From NCBI RefSeq assembly GCF_021155765.1, contig NC_060107.1, positions 1,160,501 to 1,224,500 of the forward strand: a stretch of DNA of 64,000 nt, in the 5' to 3' direction. The DNA comes from Diprion similis (Eukaryota > Arthropoda > Insecta > Hymenoptera > Diprionidae). A program made the translations under genes and the position numbers. The number at the start of each line of letters is the position of its first letter. Position 1 is the stretch's first letter. Shown here piece by piece: positions 23,594 to 34,960 of the stretch. Below the pieces are notes generated by a model, which saw nothing but the letters and a program-made list of their open reading frames with translations, was not told where the DNA came from and did not search any database.

Positions 23594-26363
23594 CCCGAGG
23601 GCGGCTTGTGACAGCAAAACTGACTGTACCCGCCGCCCAGCCTTGAACCGAAGCCCGAACCCCTGAGCGAGTACCAGGGCTGGCCCTAGACTCGCGACAC
23701 GGAGTTTCGGTGATAGCTGACGGCGGGACCATAGTCAATTTGCCACAGGCCACGGCGATCCTGTCCCAACCCAACCCTCGAGTAGCCCCGACTTTATACC
23801 CTCTCAGGCTGCGTAGGTCGCTCTGACTTTTATTCGAACCGCGGTAGGAATCCGTGAAGAATCGGTTATACTTGCTAGTCGTTATCGTATACAAAGCTCT
23901 TGCCTACAACTAGTCATTGTAATTAATTGCTTGCTTCGGATTAGTGGTGAAGAACGAAACGACGATTTATGTTCATTGATCTGGTATTATATTGTAATTT
24001 TCATCGGACCTTTATTTTTTCCTCGTTACTTCGAAACAGCAGTGGCTTCTCATTATTGACGGCTGAATGACGAGCGATCGTAACCATAATGTGTATAAAG
24101 AATAAATTCGCACATTTGCAACGATTTGGCACTCTACATAATATACGTAACAATTTACCTACGCAGCGTTACTTTAGCTTACGACGGAAAGTTGGCGGGT
24201 GAATGGGTAAGAATACCAAGTATATATATATATTTATATATATACGAATAATATCGATGGACGATTTAAAATGATTAAACATTTGGAAAGTACAATTTAA
24301 ACCGTAATAATGCACTATATAAAATTTTCAAGTAAAAAGACGACGAGAACAACAAGAACAAGAACAAAAACAAAAACAAGAACAAAACTTTAACAAAAAA
24401 AATAGCGTCATTTAAAACCGAAGAGAAGTTATGCCGAAAAATGAAGAAGAAGAAAATAAAAAAGCGGAATCATTAAATATATTTAAAAAAAATGAATAAA
24501 TAAAGGAATAAAAATCGGAACACATAATATTATAACTTATGTATTTATTGTAAAATCGAAGCGCGGAAAGTCCGCGCTGGAAGTGATATTAATAATATAC
24601 TAATATAATAAACAATTAAACACGTAACACTTATTATAACGTAAATTATATGACGCTCGGTGCAGTGTAGTAGTGTGGAAATAATCAGTTACGTATATAC
24701 ATATACTGTGTATGTACCTACCCACATACATACATCGTTACATGCTACGTGTATGTATTGTATTATAAGGATGCGTTTATACGTATATATACATATATAT
24801 ACGGATATACGTTGTATATGAATAAATATATAAAAAATTACGTAGTGATATTGGACAATCAGTAAAAAGACTGTATCATATCATAATGAAGCAATACATC
24901 GTAGATTTATCATAGAATATTATTATTATTATTACTATTATTATTATTATTATTACTACTATTATTAGAAAATTAATCCGATAGAAGAAAAAAAAAAAAT
25001 AAAATAAAAAAACAATAAATTATATATGGTTATAGAAGTATAAATAAAAACGGAAAGAAAAAAAAACACAACAAGAACAACAACAAAATATCGTCAATCA
25101 CTTCGAATCTGAAGTACCTATATACATATATAATAACACAATGTACATATAATATACACACACATGCATACACACATTATACATAAATTAAAAGCTATAA
25201 ACAAGTAAGGTGAAGAACGAAAGAAATAATTAATCGAAAATTGCAATCTCGATGCTCTGCATAAATTTGTACATATAGTATATAGTATAACGTAATATAT
25301 ATACTCACCTAGATTCTGTATATGTATATAAATTGTATACGGGGTCAGTATTAATACGTAGGATTACCTATACAGGCTGTACGTGCATGAGGAATCGGAT
25401 AAATATTAGGATCTAGCCTGAAACTATTTAGAAATGTGACGCGAGGAGAAGAAGCGCTTCGTCTCGATTCTGTCTATCTCACCATCGAACAATTATCCAG
25501 GCTGATAACAACGATTCGTATCGCTGCTTTCATGCGTAGCGATTGCATCTCGCGTCCGGCAGGTTGAAACACACATATAACATTGTCATGCCTGAGAATA
25601 ATTACTTACGCATATATGAACGGTATTGCATGTAACTGCCATTCGATGCCATGCATGAATACCTCGACGTTGATTAATTCAATGCCGGCGATGAAATTAA
25701 GCAATAGCGATATCTCTCTGTACGATCAAAGATGCGACGACGTGAAAATATTTGCCGGAGAAAACTGTTGTAATAAATTGATATTAATAACTATACATAA
25801 TACAGACACACACACACACACACACACGCACGTACATATTAAATACCTATAAATATTATAAATATGAAATAAAATAGAGGTCATTTTTAAATTGTATATA
25901 TGCGCTTAGGATTAAGTATTTTCTAGTCGACAAAAAAATAAAAATAAATAAATAATACAGCAATCGTACATATATACATATACGTACTACATATATGTAT
26001 TTGTAGATAGGTAATTAACGTTTGTCTATCTATACGTACATGTATAGATATATGTATATATGTATATATATATAGATATATATATATATAGATATATATG
26101 GAGGTAGCTAAAGGGGAAAAATTTCTAGTGCAATATAATATACCATATATAGTATGTTTAGTATACATATACATACACTGAGGGAAAAAAGTCGTTGAAT
26201 CAACTAAATACGTGGTCTTGGGTGACGCAATGAATATTAATTTGTGTCAATTCAAGATCCGTTTGGTTTAACAAAATGTTTAGTTGATTTTAGTAGTTCA
26301 ACTAAACATTTTGGTAGACCAATAGATCTTGAATTGACGCAAATAAATATTTATATATTATTC

Positions 26364-26394
<31 letters not shown>

Positions 26395-27600
26395 ATAATT
26401 ATCAATATTTTTGTGGATTCGCGATCTTTTGATCTAACAAAATGTTTTGTTGGACTACATAGATCAGGTAGACGTTTTGTCAGACCAACGGATCTTGATT
26501 GAGATAAGTAAATATTTATTTCGCTACCCATATGACTGCTGTTTAGCTGATTTGACGACTTTTAATCTCTCTTCTCTCAGTGTATACATATAGACACATT
26601 TGTATGGTGTATAGTTTTTATTTAAATCACATGTACGCAGGTTTAATTTGCTTGGAGTTTATTTCATTCGTCCGTAAGCGCAGTGAGTCACTTTAAAATT
26701 TATAAACTTCGATATCTTAATTTTTTTCAAATTTTCAAACTCACTATATAATACACACGCTGTTTTTATTATATCATTTGTTATTTTATTGCAAAAAATG
26801 TACATCTTGTCTTGACGAAATCGTTAAAAAATCTAGTCATAGTTGTGTATATAAGCATATTATAGTTGCCTAATGCCTACTGTAGGTATACATATACCCA
26901 TCAATCTTTTTTCTTGGCTCCAGCTATTCTACTCCCTCTGAATCAACGCCATTACATTCCATGTAGAAAGAACTAATATTCATATGTAACACGATCGACT
27001 CACACCCCCATAGAAGCAGGCAGGCAGACGCAGAAAAACACGTAAGTTAAATTATATTATACACGTATGATGTTCGGCAGAATGAGGAGAAGACAAATTA
27101 CATCAACGAATTATTTCATTATAAATATTAATTATATAATTTAAATTTTCACATAAGATTTTGACAAAGCCAAAATGAATTGTTCGTGAAATTTTAGAAC
27201 CTTACTTATACGTTGCCGGAAATCATTATAATTTTTATTACTGGCTTGACGATTATTTGAAATTTTTTAATGTGTACTTGTGGTAAAATATGAATTTCCT
27301 TAATAGCTGTAGAACCGTTTTCCAATCTACATAAATTTCGCTGTCATATTTACTTCGACGGTTTATATAAACATATCTTTTAGCATTCACATTTAAAAGT
27401 GAATATTTATTTCATCAGAGTGTATGTATGTATATACACAGGTAAATGTAGATATAAGTAAGGTTCCAAGTGCTAAACGATGTAAGAATATAATAAAGAC
27501 ATATCATAAAGCATTATTACATAGTTGAATTGCCTGACAATGTAGAAACTTCAATAATATGTATAACGAAACAACTATTACGTATACATTATTACACAGC
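23594..27600 (+). other. acj6: Probable long AT-rich 3' UTR of acj6
   Basis: After the stop codon the sequence becomes strongly AT-rich, with many TATATA and ATTATT tracts, TGTATATA (Pumilio-type) elements and several AATAAA signals at 24101, 24821, 25868 and 27492. No coding ORF is recognisable. Long 3' UTRs are usual for neuronal regulators in insects. The true cleavage site cannot be decided from sequence; any of the listed signals could be used. A MITE is inserted at 26176-26582. A CA repeat lies at about 25805-25827. Confidence 0.5.
26176..26582. mobile_element. Hairpin MITE, 407 bp, TA-flanked
   Basis: The left end CACTGAGGGAAAAAAGTCG and the right end (complement CACTGAGAGAAGAGAG, followed inside by AAAAGTCGTC) form imperfect inverted ends, with TA on both sides. 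Inside, 26250-26338 is a near-perfect palindrome built on CAACTAAACATTTT and its complement, and a second palindrome around 26425-26500 repeats AACAAAATG motifs. An ATT microsatellite at about 26360-26393 separates them. There is no transposase. If the acj6 transcript reaches this far, the hairpin would be in its 3' UTR. Confidence 0.8.
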
Positions 27601-28154
27601 TATGCAAAACTTGGACAGTCACGCTTTTTTTCTCTCTCGTTTTTGAAAATGAAATCAAATCGTTATTAACCGTTAAAACTTTGCCATGTTGCTTTTGAAG
27701 ACAGTTCATACAATTAATGATGCGTTACGAAATCCACGGGGCACGTAAATGCTATTAAACACAAATCTCATACCTACGTAGAAGCTTCGATGATGTGTCT
27801 CAGAAAGAGAAAGATAACTTTCTGTGTAAAGAATCAAAGGCAAATGAAAAGAAGGCTAAGAATTCCAGCTGAAAATATTACCTGATTTCCAAGTTTTGCG
27901 TAACCCTTTGAAAAGAAAAAAATAGAAAGAAAAGGATACAAAAGAATAAAATAAATTAGCAAAATAACATCAATCCTGCGAGGAAAATAACCGGTCGAAA
28001 AGTAGAGAGAAAGATAGAGAGCTGTCTCTCTACTTTTGAATCTACCGTGTAATGTACATATCATGTGCCATATAATGACTCATTTTCATATACCGTACTT
28101 CGTGTCGAACTTTGTTCCAATAAGTACGTTCTCAACTACAATATAATTGCTAAC

Positions 28155-28198
<44 letters not shown>

Positions 28199-28799
28199 GC
28201 GTGTGTGTATATATATATATATAAAAAATAAATCTTGATGTTATTAATAATTCTTGTTTGAGTTCGATCATTTTCATGCGTCACTCGTGTACTCAACAGA
28301 ATTGAATATTCCGTTCCTCTATCATAATCACGACTATCCGTACCTGAACGATTTCCCTTTCACTTTTTAATTAATTTACAATCAGTTATAGGATATTATA
28401 CGATTTTGCTGATGCCGGCTCTGAGAGAGCTTTGGCGTATAATAATTAATTAGGGTGAAATAGAAAAAGTAGTGAAATCTGCAGGGAGTTACGAGCAGCG
28501 AAAGACCAAGTCCTTCCAGCGATGATGAAGATATGCTTTCATGTATGTGAAATCGCATCGGGCACAAGAAGGGCGCGAAAATGTACACTTCTAAGCTCTT
28601 TTAATTTGATATACATTTTGTGATACGAGTAAGAGTGGCATTTTCCGAAATTATACTCACGAGGACAGCTGTTGCGATGTGCATGATTTATGCGAATGAT
28701 TAGAAGACAAAACGAGTCTGGCCGTTTTACATAATTGCCACATCGACTAATATGTATAATAAACTATAGAACATACAGCCCCACGACAGGAAGTACATA
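27601..28799. other. Non-coding AT-rich DNA
   Basis: No gene seen. It contains a TA microsatellite at 28156-28184 and scattered short ORFs with low-complexity Ile/Tyr content. It ends at the left border of the 2.7-kb inverted-repeat element. Confidence 0.6.
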
Positions 28800-28845
28800 C
28801 CGGGACCATCTCTAGAAACTAAACAGGATCTGCGCATGCGCGAAT
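28800..28845 (+). repeat. Left terminal inverted repeat of the 2.7-kb element
   Basis: Forty-six bases pairing with 31451-31496 with one mismatch. It includes TGCGCATGCGC at 28831-28841, which equals the core of an NRF-1 (Ewg) binding site. Confidence 0.88.
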
Positions 28846-31450
28846 TTAAATCCGCCGTCCGTGCAGTCTGGCCACCCCGAGACCCTGCTGTCAAACTCTG
28901 TTTCTGTCGGCGATGTAGTTCACATGCATTTTTGAGGTTAGAATCTCAAGTTATTGAGATAGTCACTCGGAAAGGCTTGGGAAGCATTTGTTATTGAAAA
29001 TTGATTGTTCAAAGAACGGTCGGAATTTAATGCTGATGCTCTTTGAAAATTCGTCCTATTCGATTGAAACAAGAAATCTGTTCAAATGTTGGGTGCTTGG
29101 AAGAAACGAAGCAGGTAGGTGGGGACAATTTCATTGACAAAAATCATTTTCATTACTTCATACATTAAGAATAACAATGAAATTTTTTTCTTTCAACAGA
29201 AAATACAGCCAAAATAATAGCATCTCTGCTGTTAGCTGATGTCTTCTCTTCCCATTCAATTCATGACACATGCAGAGATCATCGGCCACTTTTGTTGGTT
29301 GGAAAAGGAAGTTGTAGATCTTACGGTTTCTTTCAATTTCAAATCTAATCTAAAGAAATCTAATCCGAAGAGTAAAACTCAGAAACATTCTGTGACACAA
29401 GTTAAAAATCAACATTTTCAAAATGTGCCTCAGTAATTAACTTTAAGGATAATCATGTTTTAGAGTAATGTTCAGAACATTCATATGAAAATATTGACTT
29501 ATCGGATTCAACATTGTACCCCTTGTTCCTTTGAAACAAATGAATATCTAATTTTCACTGAAGTCCATGAAAATATTTACTTAAACCTAAATCCAATACA
29601 ATATCTTGTTCATAGTGCTCCGAACATCATCCAGTAACATGAATATCCGGAAGGAATCCCTCTGTCGCAGAAACCGTTATAAGGTTCTTTGTTTTTAACT
29701 TGTGCCACTAGATAACTTTTGCATTGCAGATTCCATTTCCAATCTTAGGATGAGATTTTTTGTTTCGAACAGTGTTAACATGGGATGCAGAATTAATTGT
29801 AATAAATGGAGATTCACAAACTCTCAGTTTCAATGAAGGACCATTGTAAGAGTATAAAATTGAATCTGGTTTCAAGCTTTCAATAAGTTACCGGATGACT
29901 CCCTGATAAAGATTCATCATAAAAAAGTTAGCCAGCAAGTAAGTCCTATTGTAGACAAAGTGATCATTTGTAATGTGTACTAGTAAGTGAATGCATTCCT
30001 TAGACCTTGCTGGGGTTGAACGAGGCTCAAGCACGGATGATAGCTGCAACTAGCTAGTCAGATGATACTGTCGATTAATATTGATTTTAAAGACATTTTC
30101 AACTGAAGTTATCCAACATTTTTAGATTGAGATTGGTTCAGTTTACACATCAAAATTCATCCTTGGAATCTGATTTAACACTTGAAACACTATTCATCTG
30201 AATTGAATACCAAGAGAGTGAAAAATAAAATATCAAAACTGCCGAAAATAACATTTGAAAAAAAATGCGGGCCAATAATACTGCTTGGATTACAATGGTG
30301 CACGGAATGATTGCTCTGTAAAATTAGTTAGCAGCAATTGTTGAATAACAAACTTTTTACTATTGGCTCGATAGATCTAAAATGATGGAATATTCAAACA
30401 CCATGATCTGTAGTGTGTCGTGCTCTTCAATTTTGCCACGACTGATGTTCAGAAGGTGGCGATGACCAGAAGAAATTCCTTCGGATACCTGTTGTCTAAT
30501 GGAACAACGGAACAACCAGGTTCGATGGTTGGAACGGTGGCACCAATCGAGAAACTAGGGTCCTAGCCACCAAAACGTTTTGACCATCAGGTAAGGTATG
30601 ATTTTCATCCTATTATCCAAACTTGAAACTTCAAGTCTGTCAGAACAAACGAATTTTATCATTGAATACATGTGAAAATATTGTAATATGCAAATATCAT
30701 AGTATCAGAAATTTACTTACACGCTTCAACGCCTGACAACTTTAGTCTCGCTTCGATGATGTTTGTTTCCCACCTGAAAATATTAAAAGATATTATCATC
30801 AGACAAGAGCTTCTAATTGTTTTGAATACCACTAATTTTCAATAAATTGCGACAGAAAAACGAATTGCTACTTTTTGCACTCCTAAGCTTTGTGTTTCAA
30901 GATACACTATTTCTTTTATTCCTTGTTACTGATTTTATTTTAATATTTCATGTTCATTGGCACTGATTACTGGCTTCCGGAGCACTGCACTGTAACAAAT
31001 CTACTCTGGAGCAACCTTCTACTGGGTTTCAACAATCCATTTATTTGTAATTTTATGTAAATAAAGAATCTGTTTGAAATAAACAATATTTTTACTTACC
31101 TGCCTCAGTTTGTCTAGACTCCCACTCGTTGATGACGTTCCACATTTAATTTCAGATTTCTTCTTTCAATAAATAACTGATCCAATTTCTGTAGCTTTTG
31201 ATATTTGTTTCTCCATTGACGGCTTTATTGTGTCGATTAAATATCTTCTAATATCAACTACGGTATTGCTGAATGACACTTTTCGTAGAAAATTCACGAT
31301 AAGTAGGAATAAATATCAACATAACCTCAATACGCTACTTTACGCTCGAGATATTCAGAGCCTTGTCACATTTCGTGTACGTTGGTCGCCTTGGTTAGCT
31401 GACGAAAATTACTCCGCGGGGCAATTTCGCTGACCAATGAAATTGAATCA

Positions 31451-31496
31451 TTTCGCGCATGCGCAGTTCCTGTTTAGTTTCTAGAGATGGTCCCGG
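31451..31496 (-). repeat. Right terminal inverted repeat of the 2.7-kb element
   Basis: Inverted partner of 28800-28845, with GCGCATGCGCA at 31455-31465. TA follows directly outside. Confidence 0.88.
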
Positions 31497-31591
31497 TATA
31501 TGGGATGGATGGAAGGTGGGTAGGCAGGTAGGCGCAGATTCTATCGCGAGCAACCGACCTCGACCACAACTCTCATCAATCGCCAAATGTA

Positions 31592-32064
31592 CAGGGTGCG
31601 GGGCAAGTAACAATAACTTTTATCAGCCAGCGAATGTAAATAATTATACGAAATAAAGCGAAACTACAACACGTTAGTGTCGTCCAATCGCAATGTGCGA
31701 AAAGAACACCTGATATTGCAATTCTTACTCTTACATGCCGTAATTTTCTTTTTCTAAATACAAATATCCACCATGTTATTTTCCAAAACAAATTTCTCCA
31801 TAAATTCAAGATGGCGGCCGAAGTTACTGCAGAATCTGGTGGAAATTTATGGGGAAATTTCATTTCGTCAAATAACTCATCCAATTTCAACTTTTTACTA
31901 AAAAATAGTCGGTAACTAACCTTGCAGGAAAGTTTGTAAGTTACTTACAACTTTGCGTGTTTACAACTTTGCGTGTAAGAATTTTTTGTCAACGATGGAT
32001 ATTTTCTGACTTAAAATTCAAGATGGCAGCCGAAGCTACGGCGGAATCTGGTGGAAATTTCGGA
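31592..32064 (+). repeat. Repeat-derived block with a 49-bp direct duplication
   Basis: It begins with TA then CAGGGTGCGGGG, resembling a transposon end, although no matching right end was found. Two direct copies of a segment starting ATTCAAGATGGC lie at 31804-31852 and 32016-32064, 212 bp apart, sharing ATTCAAGATGGC, CCGAAG and GAATCTGGTGGAAATTT. The ATTCAAGATGGC core also occurs in the MITE copies at 45 and 52 kb, so this is probably a relative of that family. Confidence 0.5.
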
Positions 32065-32399
32065 TTAAGGAAAGGAAAATTATGATATCTAAGGATTGCT
32101 ATTTCAAATGTATACATACACTATTATAAAAATTGAACTAAACTCAACATCTCTGCAGTTCCTCTTTATCTTTGTGTTATTTGATAGATTTCTGTTTAGT
32201 AGATAAATACGACACAAATTATTGTAATCTCGACCTTCAAATTTTCGTCATTTTCATATCAAAATTTAATTTCTACGTTCTTTCGATTTAGTAATACATT
32301 AAAAAATGGTTAAATCACCCGAAAAATTTTCGTATACCCGCCGGAACATTTTTTTTTTTCAAACCGTGTAGAGAACACGAAACGAACCGGGCCAGTGTG

Positions 32400-32900
32400 C
32401 ATAGCCTCGCGCTCTTCGCCCCCCGCGTGCCCCGTTAATTGGTGTCGAGTGTAAACATTGAGTAGCTAGCTGAAGAGAAAAGAGGGTCGCTGATCGTTCG
32501 TCCGTATCGGCCACGAGAGACGGTGGAAGGGGCCAGGCGATGCGTGACGCGTGACGTCAAAGAACAGTACGGCTTATGGCGTGCGGAACCAGAGTTCCCC
32601 GGCTTTTGTACAAGTACCTAGATACCAATGTGTGCAGGCACAACAAACGGTGCACCGGCCACGGCGAAGCATGTGGCAGGCGGCTTATAGTGTGGCCATT
32701 GTGTTTCAAATCACGATTCGGCGAGCACGAGGCAGTGCAGTCTCGAACCCGATTGTCCCAACAACCCCGAGGCCCTCAATTTACTGAGTTTACGCAGCGC
32801 CTCCGATCGGCTTGTTATTCCGTCAAACAAGTCCAGCGATCCCGAACTTATACCGAAGCAGTTTTTGCTGTGACGTCATCATCCACGACGATTCGTGCAG
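32400..32900 (+). promoter_or_regulatory. Candidate promoter and first exon with two CRE sites
   Basis: A GC- and CpG-rich block rises abruptly out of AT-rich DNA. Two perfect palindromic CRE sites (TGACGTCA) lie at 32552-32559 and 32871-32878. A possible donor, GCAG|GTGTAC, ends the block at 32900. The plus-strand ORF from 32576 shows no recognisable protein, so the exon would be untranslated or part of a non-coding RNA. The limits of the region are approximate. Confidence 0.35.
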
Positions 32901-32975
32901 GTGTACGTATACGTACATAAGCCGCATAAGAAGTTGGTGGTTGATCTGATTAAAATTTTTTTCCCGTGTTTGCAG

Positions 32976-33072
32976 TTGTCCGGAACGCCCTTAAACGCGC
33001 AATTCAAACCTGAGCCTGCGGGCATGAATTGTATAGCACCGAGCGTGCTTCTATTACAGCCATGGGGTGTAG
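32976..33072 (+). ncRNA. Candidate exon of an uncharacterised spliced transcript
   Basis: This 97-bp block is bordered by a strong pyrimidine tract ending TTTGCAG and by a good donor, GTAAGA. Joined to the upstream GC-rich block (donor at 32901) it would make a spliced RNA with an intron of 75 bp. No conserved reading frame continues through it: a frame carried from the ATG at 32576 stops after 12 more codons. It could be non-coding RNA or 5' UTR of a gene whose coding exons I did not recognise. Confidence 0.3.
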
Positions 33073-34483
33073 GTAAGAAAGAGGAGGGAGGGAGGGAGGG
33101 AGGGAGAGAGGCGAAATATGAGTGAAAAGTAAAAGCAAGAAGAAAAAGGAAATCCCCTTGCCGTAACAGAAACTTGGTAATCTCCTGTCTTACGTTTAAG
33201 TGGAAACAAGCCGCCGGCACCGCCGCCGTGACTTCGCGGCCCGTCGCTTGCCGGTGACTTCATGGTCGTCGGGGCTTCCAGGGGGTATTTTACGGGCTTT
33301 TTAACGGGCTTGGAAGACCCAAGAGAAAGGAAGGAAGGCAGGAAGGAAGAGACCCTTGGTTCGCTTCTCCGCTCTCCGTACCCCTGCAGCCCCTTTTCTC
33401 GCTTCGGTTTAATTGAAAAAATATGAACTTTTTTGTTGTCGCTGGAGGATACTTACCCCGGCAACTTGGGGAGGGCGGGGGCGAAGACGGTGATGGTGGT
33501 TGTCGCGTATAATTATAAAATATGGCCGTGAGGAAAGGAAAAATTAATTTTCCTCGGCCCGCCCTGCGCCAACGAACGAGCGTTAAAAAAGAACTTTACT
33601 GTCCGAGGGATCCTAGCCCTTCTCGAAAATAATAAGCCGAATTAAAATTCTCCCCAAAATGCCTATATTTTACACGCAACTCTCTCAAACTACACTCAAA
33701 ACAAGTTTCCTCGTCGATTACGTCAAGCCGGAAGATTCTCACCTTCGTCATCCAGCCGATGCAGTTGTAAAAAAGATTTGTTTTACCTAATTACTCTAAT
33801 TACCTAATTCTACAAATTCAGCTGGAATGGATTAGGATCTTTGAAATATTCCGTCTACCTGCAACGGCGACGGATATCTCTCAGCACACATTTTTCGAAT
33901 TTCGATCGACATTCGACAGGATCTCGCGGCTTTTCCGGACCCTGCAAGTTCGTCAGAAGGGATTTCCGGCGTTAAACGTAACGTCATCAAAAACCTGAGC
34001 TTGTCTCCGCTAATCAAGGTGTTTCCCGCGACTTAATCCCAGCTTAGTGGAGACTCAAATATTCCTTGTAAACTCCTCGCAAGCAGGGCGGCTTACGAAC
34101 GGGGATTACTAAATAGAAGGAGCTCGAGCGACTCAAGGGTGCCAAGCTGCCTGCAAGACTGAAGCGCTTGGATAAGACGCTTGGCACTCGGCTCCGCGCG
34201 TTCACGCCGAGAATTATCTCCTTTGACCCCCCATTCGAAGACTAACTTCTTAACGCTTCGCTCCACTTTGCTTTCCGCACTCTTTACTCGGATCAGCCGT
34301 AATTACCACTCGGGTTACCTTTGCTCGTAAAGCGTGACTTGTGATTAAAAACCAGATTGGCTAATCAATCAGCTGATGCATCCCCACAAATGTTCCACTT
34401 ATTAGTACCGAGATACAAGCATTGGGTATATGACATAGAGTGAAATGGGCAACATATTGGGTTCCATACATAGAAAAGCGAGT
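33073..34483. other. No gene recognised
   Basis: It starts with a GGGA repeat at about 33084-33106. Short ORFs on both strands have no protein character. Nothing else of note seen. Confidence 0.5.
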
Positions 34484-34960
34484 TAACCCTTTCAGTCGAT
34501 CGCACATTTTCCAATCCAATATTTTCTTAACGGCGCTGATCACGAATCTGAAGTCAGAATTTGATGATCCTTGAACCAAAGATGTCTGATCCAGTATGGC
34601 AGATGTAAAATCGAAGAAACTATGAAAATTCGATGATTCTGGCCGAATCTTATGTTAAGTACTCCGGGAGTTTTGGGCTCGCTGATCACAAATCTCAATT
34701 CAAAATTTATACATCGTTTTGAATTCCATATTTTAATATTCATCCGAAATATAAAAAAGATCATTTGAAGTTGTGAAGAAACTGTGATAAGGCTGTGAAA
34801 AGTCAATTTCTTAGGTGATACGCTGAGCATCCCACCGAGACTGAAAGGATTGATCAAGGTTGTGAAAAACATCGTTTCCCCCAGGAACTTGGATTTCTGG
34901 ACAATTGCTGCGCACCACCAAAGTTTCTCTCGGTGTCTTGAGTCGCTGATCGGCGATCGG
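34484..34960. repeat. Degenerate relative of the 45/52-kb MITE family
   Basis: It begins AACCCTTTCAGTCG, similar to the ends of the copies at 45165 and 52647. Inside it repeats the family motif GCTGATCACGAATCTGA (about 34535) and a variant GCTGATCACAAATCT (about 34681), with a short echo near 34927. No right end was found, so it is truncated or diverged. Confidence 0.45.

Larger units (their letters stand above)
28800..31496. mobile_element. 2.7-kb element with 46-bp terminal inverted repeats, no transposase
   Basis: The left end (28800-28845) starts CCGGGACCATCTCTAGAAAC and the right end (31451-31496) is its inverted copy with one mismatch. TA lies just outside each end. Both repeats contain the palindrome GCGCATGCGC. 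The interior is AT-rich; the longest plus-strand ORF (29239-29436, 65 codons) matches nothing I know, so the element is likely a non-autonomous DNA transposon. Splice-like signals occur inside (a CAG|GTAGGT at about 29113, a TTTCAACAG at about 29200, an AATAAA at 31060), which could mean the interior is transcribed. The superfamily is undetermined. Confidence 0.78.

Noticed and set aside
22784..23617. Minus-strand ORF of 277 codons
   Set aside because: It is the antisense shadow of the GC-rich acj6 exon 4.
29239..29436. ORF of 65 codons inside the 2.7-kb element as a possible transposase remnant
   Set aside because: Too short, no DDE-type or DNA-binding motif visible.
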